Part shown: piece after piece, positions 4,786-5,411 of the stretch | How positions within the stretch are numbered: position 1 is the first letter of the stretch | How the letters are laid out: the number at the start of each line of letters is the position of its first letter | From: Candidatus Woesearchaeota archaeon | GTDB taxonomy: Archaea; Nanobdellota; Nanobdellia; Woesearchaeales; GW2011-AR9 | Assembly: GCA_016181345.1 (NCBI GenBank) | Contig: JACOZM010000058.1 | Span: 1-5,411 of the forward strand | Direction of reading: 5' to 3' | DNA length: 5,411 bases | The notes under the pieces: generated by a model | The model's input: only the letters and a program-made list of their open reading frames with translations | Told to the model about the DNA's origin: nothing | Database searches by the model: none | Translations under genes and position numbers: made by a program

Positions 4786-5308
4786 GCTTCGTTTTTTTAA
4801 TCTTCAAAAGATATCCCAAGAGGTTAAAGAGGATGTGCAGTAAAGGACTAGCAAGGATAAGAACAAGAATAACTTCTGCAGGAGGAACGTACAAAACCAA
4901 ACCAAAAAAGATAGCTCCAAAAACGAAATCTAATTGGTCCCAAGGAAGCCAAGGCTTGCCAGGAGGAATATTTTGCTTCCTCTTATAATAAGACTCTACT
5001 AAATCTCCAACGATTGCGCCTAGGCCCATCAAAAAACCCAAGATGATAGAAAAATCGGAGTAGTCAATCAAAGCAAAGAGCTTAAAGCCATTCTGATAAG
5101 CCAGTTTTTGCAGAGAAAAAACAAACGCTCCCATTAACGCAGCAGCAACGATCCCTCTCCAGGTTTTATTTTTACCAAACTTCTTTTCGTGGATAGGAAT
5201 CCTCAGCCAAGGGACCCAGCGAAAAATGATAGGAGCCATATTAGCCAGATACGCAGGAAGAAAAAAGTATAATGACATAGCTATTAATTCCAAGAGTTCT
5301 GTAATCAT
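4781..5308 (-). CDS. carS: CDP-archaeol synthase (CTP:archaeol cytidylyltransferase)
   Basis: CarS (EC 2.7.7.67) is a membrane enzyme that joins CTP to the unsaturated diether lipid phosphate DGGGP, making the CDP-lipid from which archaeal polar lipids are built. The 175-residue product has the family length and motifs: FGKNKTWRG at 44-52, GLGAIVGDLVESYYKRK at 95-111, and PWDQLDFVFGA at 122-132, resembling the bacterial CdsA signature that binds metal and CTP. About five hydrophobic segments (near 5-25, 52-68, 86-102, 127-141 and 145-168) are visible. It is followed by a CDP-alcohol phosphatidyltransferase, the next step of the pathway, supporting the call. The ATG at 5308 is set by a TATA box 27 bases upstream; an ATG at 5315 is out of frame. 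This gene is one of the strongest signs that the DNA is archaeal. Confidence 0.95.
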   Translation of the reverse strand: MITELLELIAMSLYFFLPAYLANMAPIIFRWVPWLRIPIHEKKFGKNKTWRGIVAAALMGAFVFSLQKLAYQNGFKLFALIDYSDFSIILGFLMGLGAIVGDLVESYYKRKQNIPPGKPWLPWDQLDFVFGAIFFGLVLYVPPAEVILVLILASPLLHILFNLLGYLLKIKKTKL

Positions 5309-5331
5309 ATATCATAGAAAAAGATAAAGAA

Positions 5332-5339
5332 TATTTAAA
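5332..5339 (-). promoter_or_regulatory. TATA box of carS
   Basis: On the minus strand TTTAAATA is centred about 27 bases before the ATG at 5308, giving a leaderless or nearly leaderless mRNA. The BRE position upstream reads GCCACC, which is not purine-rich, so the promoter may be weaker than those at 2625 and 4153. Confidence 0.6.
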
Positions 5340-5378
5340 GGTGGCGGTGGGATGAGAAGTTAAGCAGGAAACGATGAG

Positions 5379-5396
5379 ATTCTTAAAAAAAAGAAT
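5379..5396 (-). terminator. probable terminator of a minus-strand gene beyond the right edge
   Basis: ATTCTT (5379-5384) and AAGAAT (5391-5396) form a 6-bp inverted repeat, and the minus strand has eight consecutive T at 5392-5385 after another T6 run at about 5403-5398. Oligo-T runs terminate archaeal transcription. No coding frame is visible between 5309 and 5411, so the neighbour to the right must end or begin outside the window. Confidence 0.4.
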
Positions 5397-5411
5397 TTAA
5401 AAAAGGGTAAA

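Overview
The window looks like a low-GC archaeal chromosome segment, most probably from a DPANN lineage of the Woesearchaeota/Pacearchaeota type; the phylum is my inference from gene style and small gene size. Three things point to Archaea. It carries CarS, the CDP-archaeol synthase of ether-lipid synthesis. It carries a SPOUT protein of the archaeal/eukaryotic SFM1 family. Most genes also have a TATA box centred about 24-28 bases before the start codon and no ribosome binding site, the pattern of leaderless archaeal transcripts. Two of these promoters, plus that of the one leadered gene, share a purine-rich BRE-like stretch before the TATA box.

Layout from left to right: a tRNA-dihydrouridine synthase on the minus strand, cut by the left edge (1-801); a divergent class I SAM methyltransferase on the plus strand (889-1566); a 44-residue zinc-ribbon protein on the minus strand (1604-1738); two adjacent long palindromes (1769-1811 and 1815-1857); an SFM1-like SPOUT methyltransferase on the minus strand (1912-2490); a lysozyme-fold (SLT-type lytic transglycosylase) protein with a hydrophobic N-terminal region on the plus strand (2660-3733); a very basic 93-residue protein made of two repeats on the minus strand (3758-4039); a control region of about 210 bases with hairpins; a CDP-alcohol phosphatidyltransferase on the minus strand (4249-4740); and carS on the minus strand (4781-5308). 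The last 103 bases hold the carS promoter and a probable terminator, with no gene.

Functionally, carS and the phosphatidyltransferase form a short pathway: CarS activates the archaeal diether lipid with CTP, and the transferase swaps CMP for a polar head-group alcohol. Dus and possibly the SFM1-like enzyme belong to translation (tRNA modification and, by analogy to yeast, ribosomal-protein methylation). The remaining genes do not form an obvious pathway.

The items most worth a second look are the paired palindromes whose loops both carry TTCGAA, the two-repeat lysine-rich protein with the only leadered, Shine-Dalgarno-equipped transcript in the window, and the peptidoglycan-lyase-like protein in an organism expected to have no peptidoglycan.
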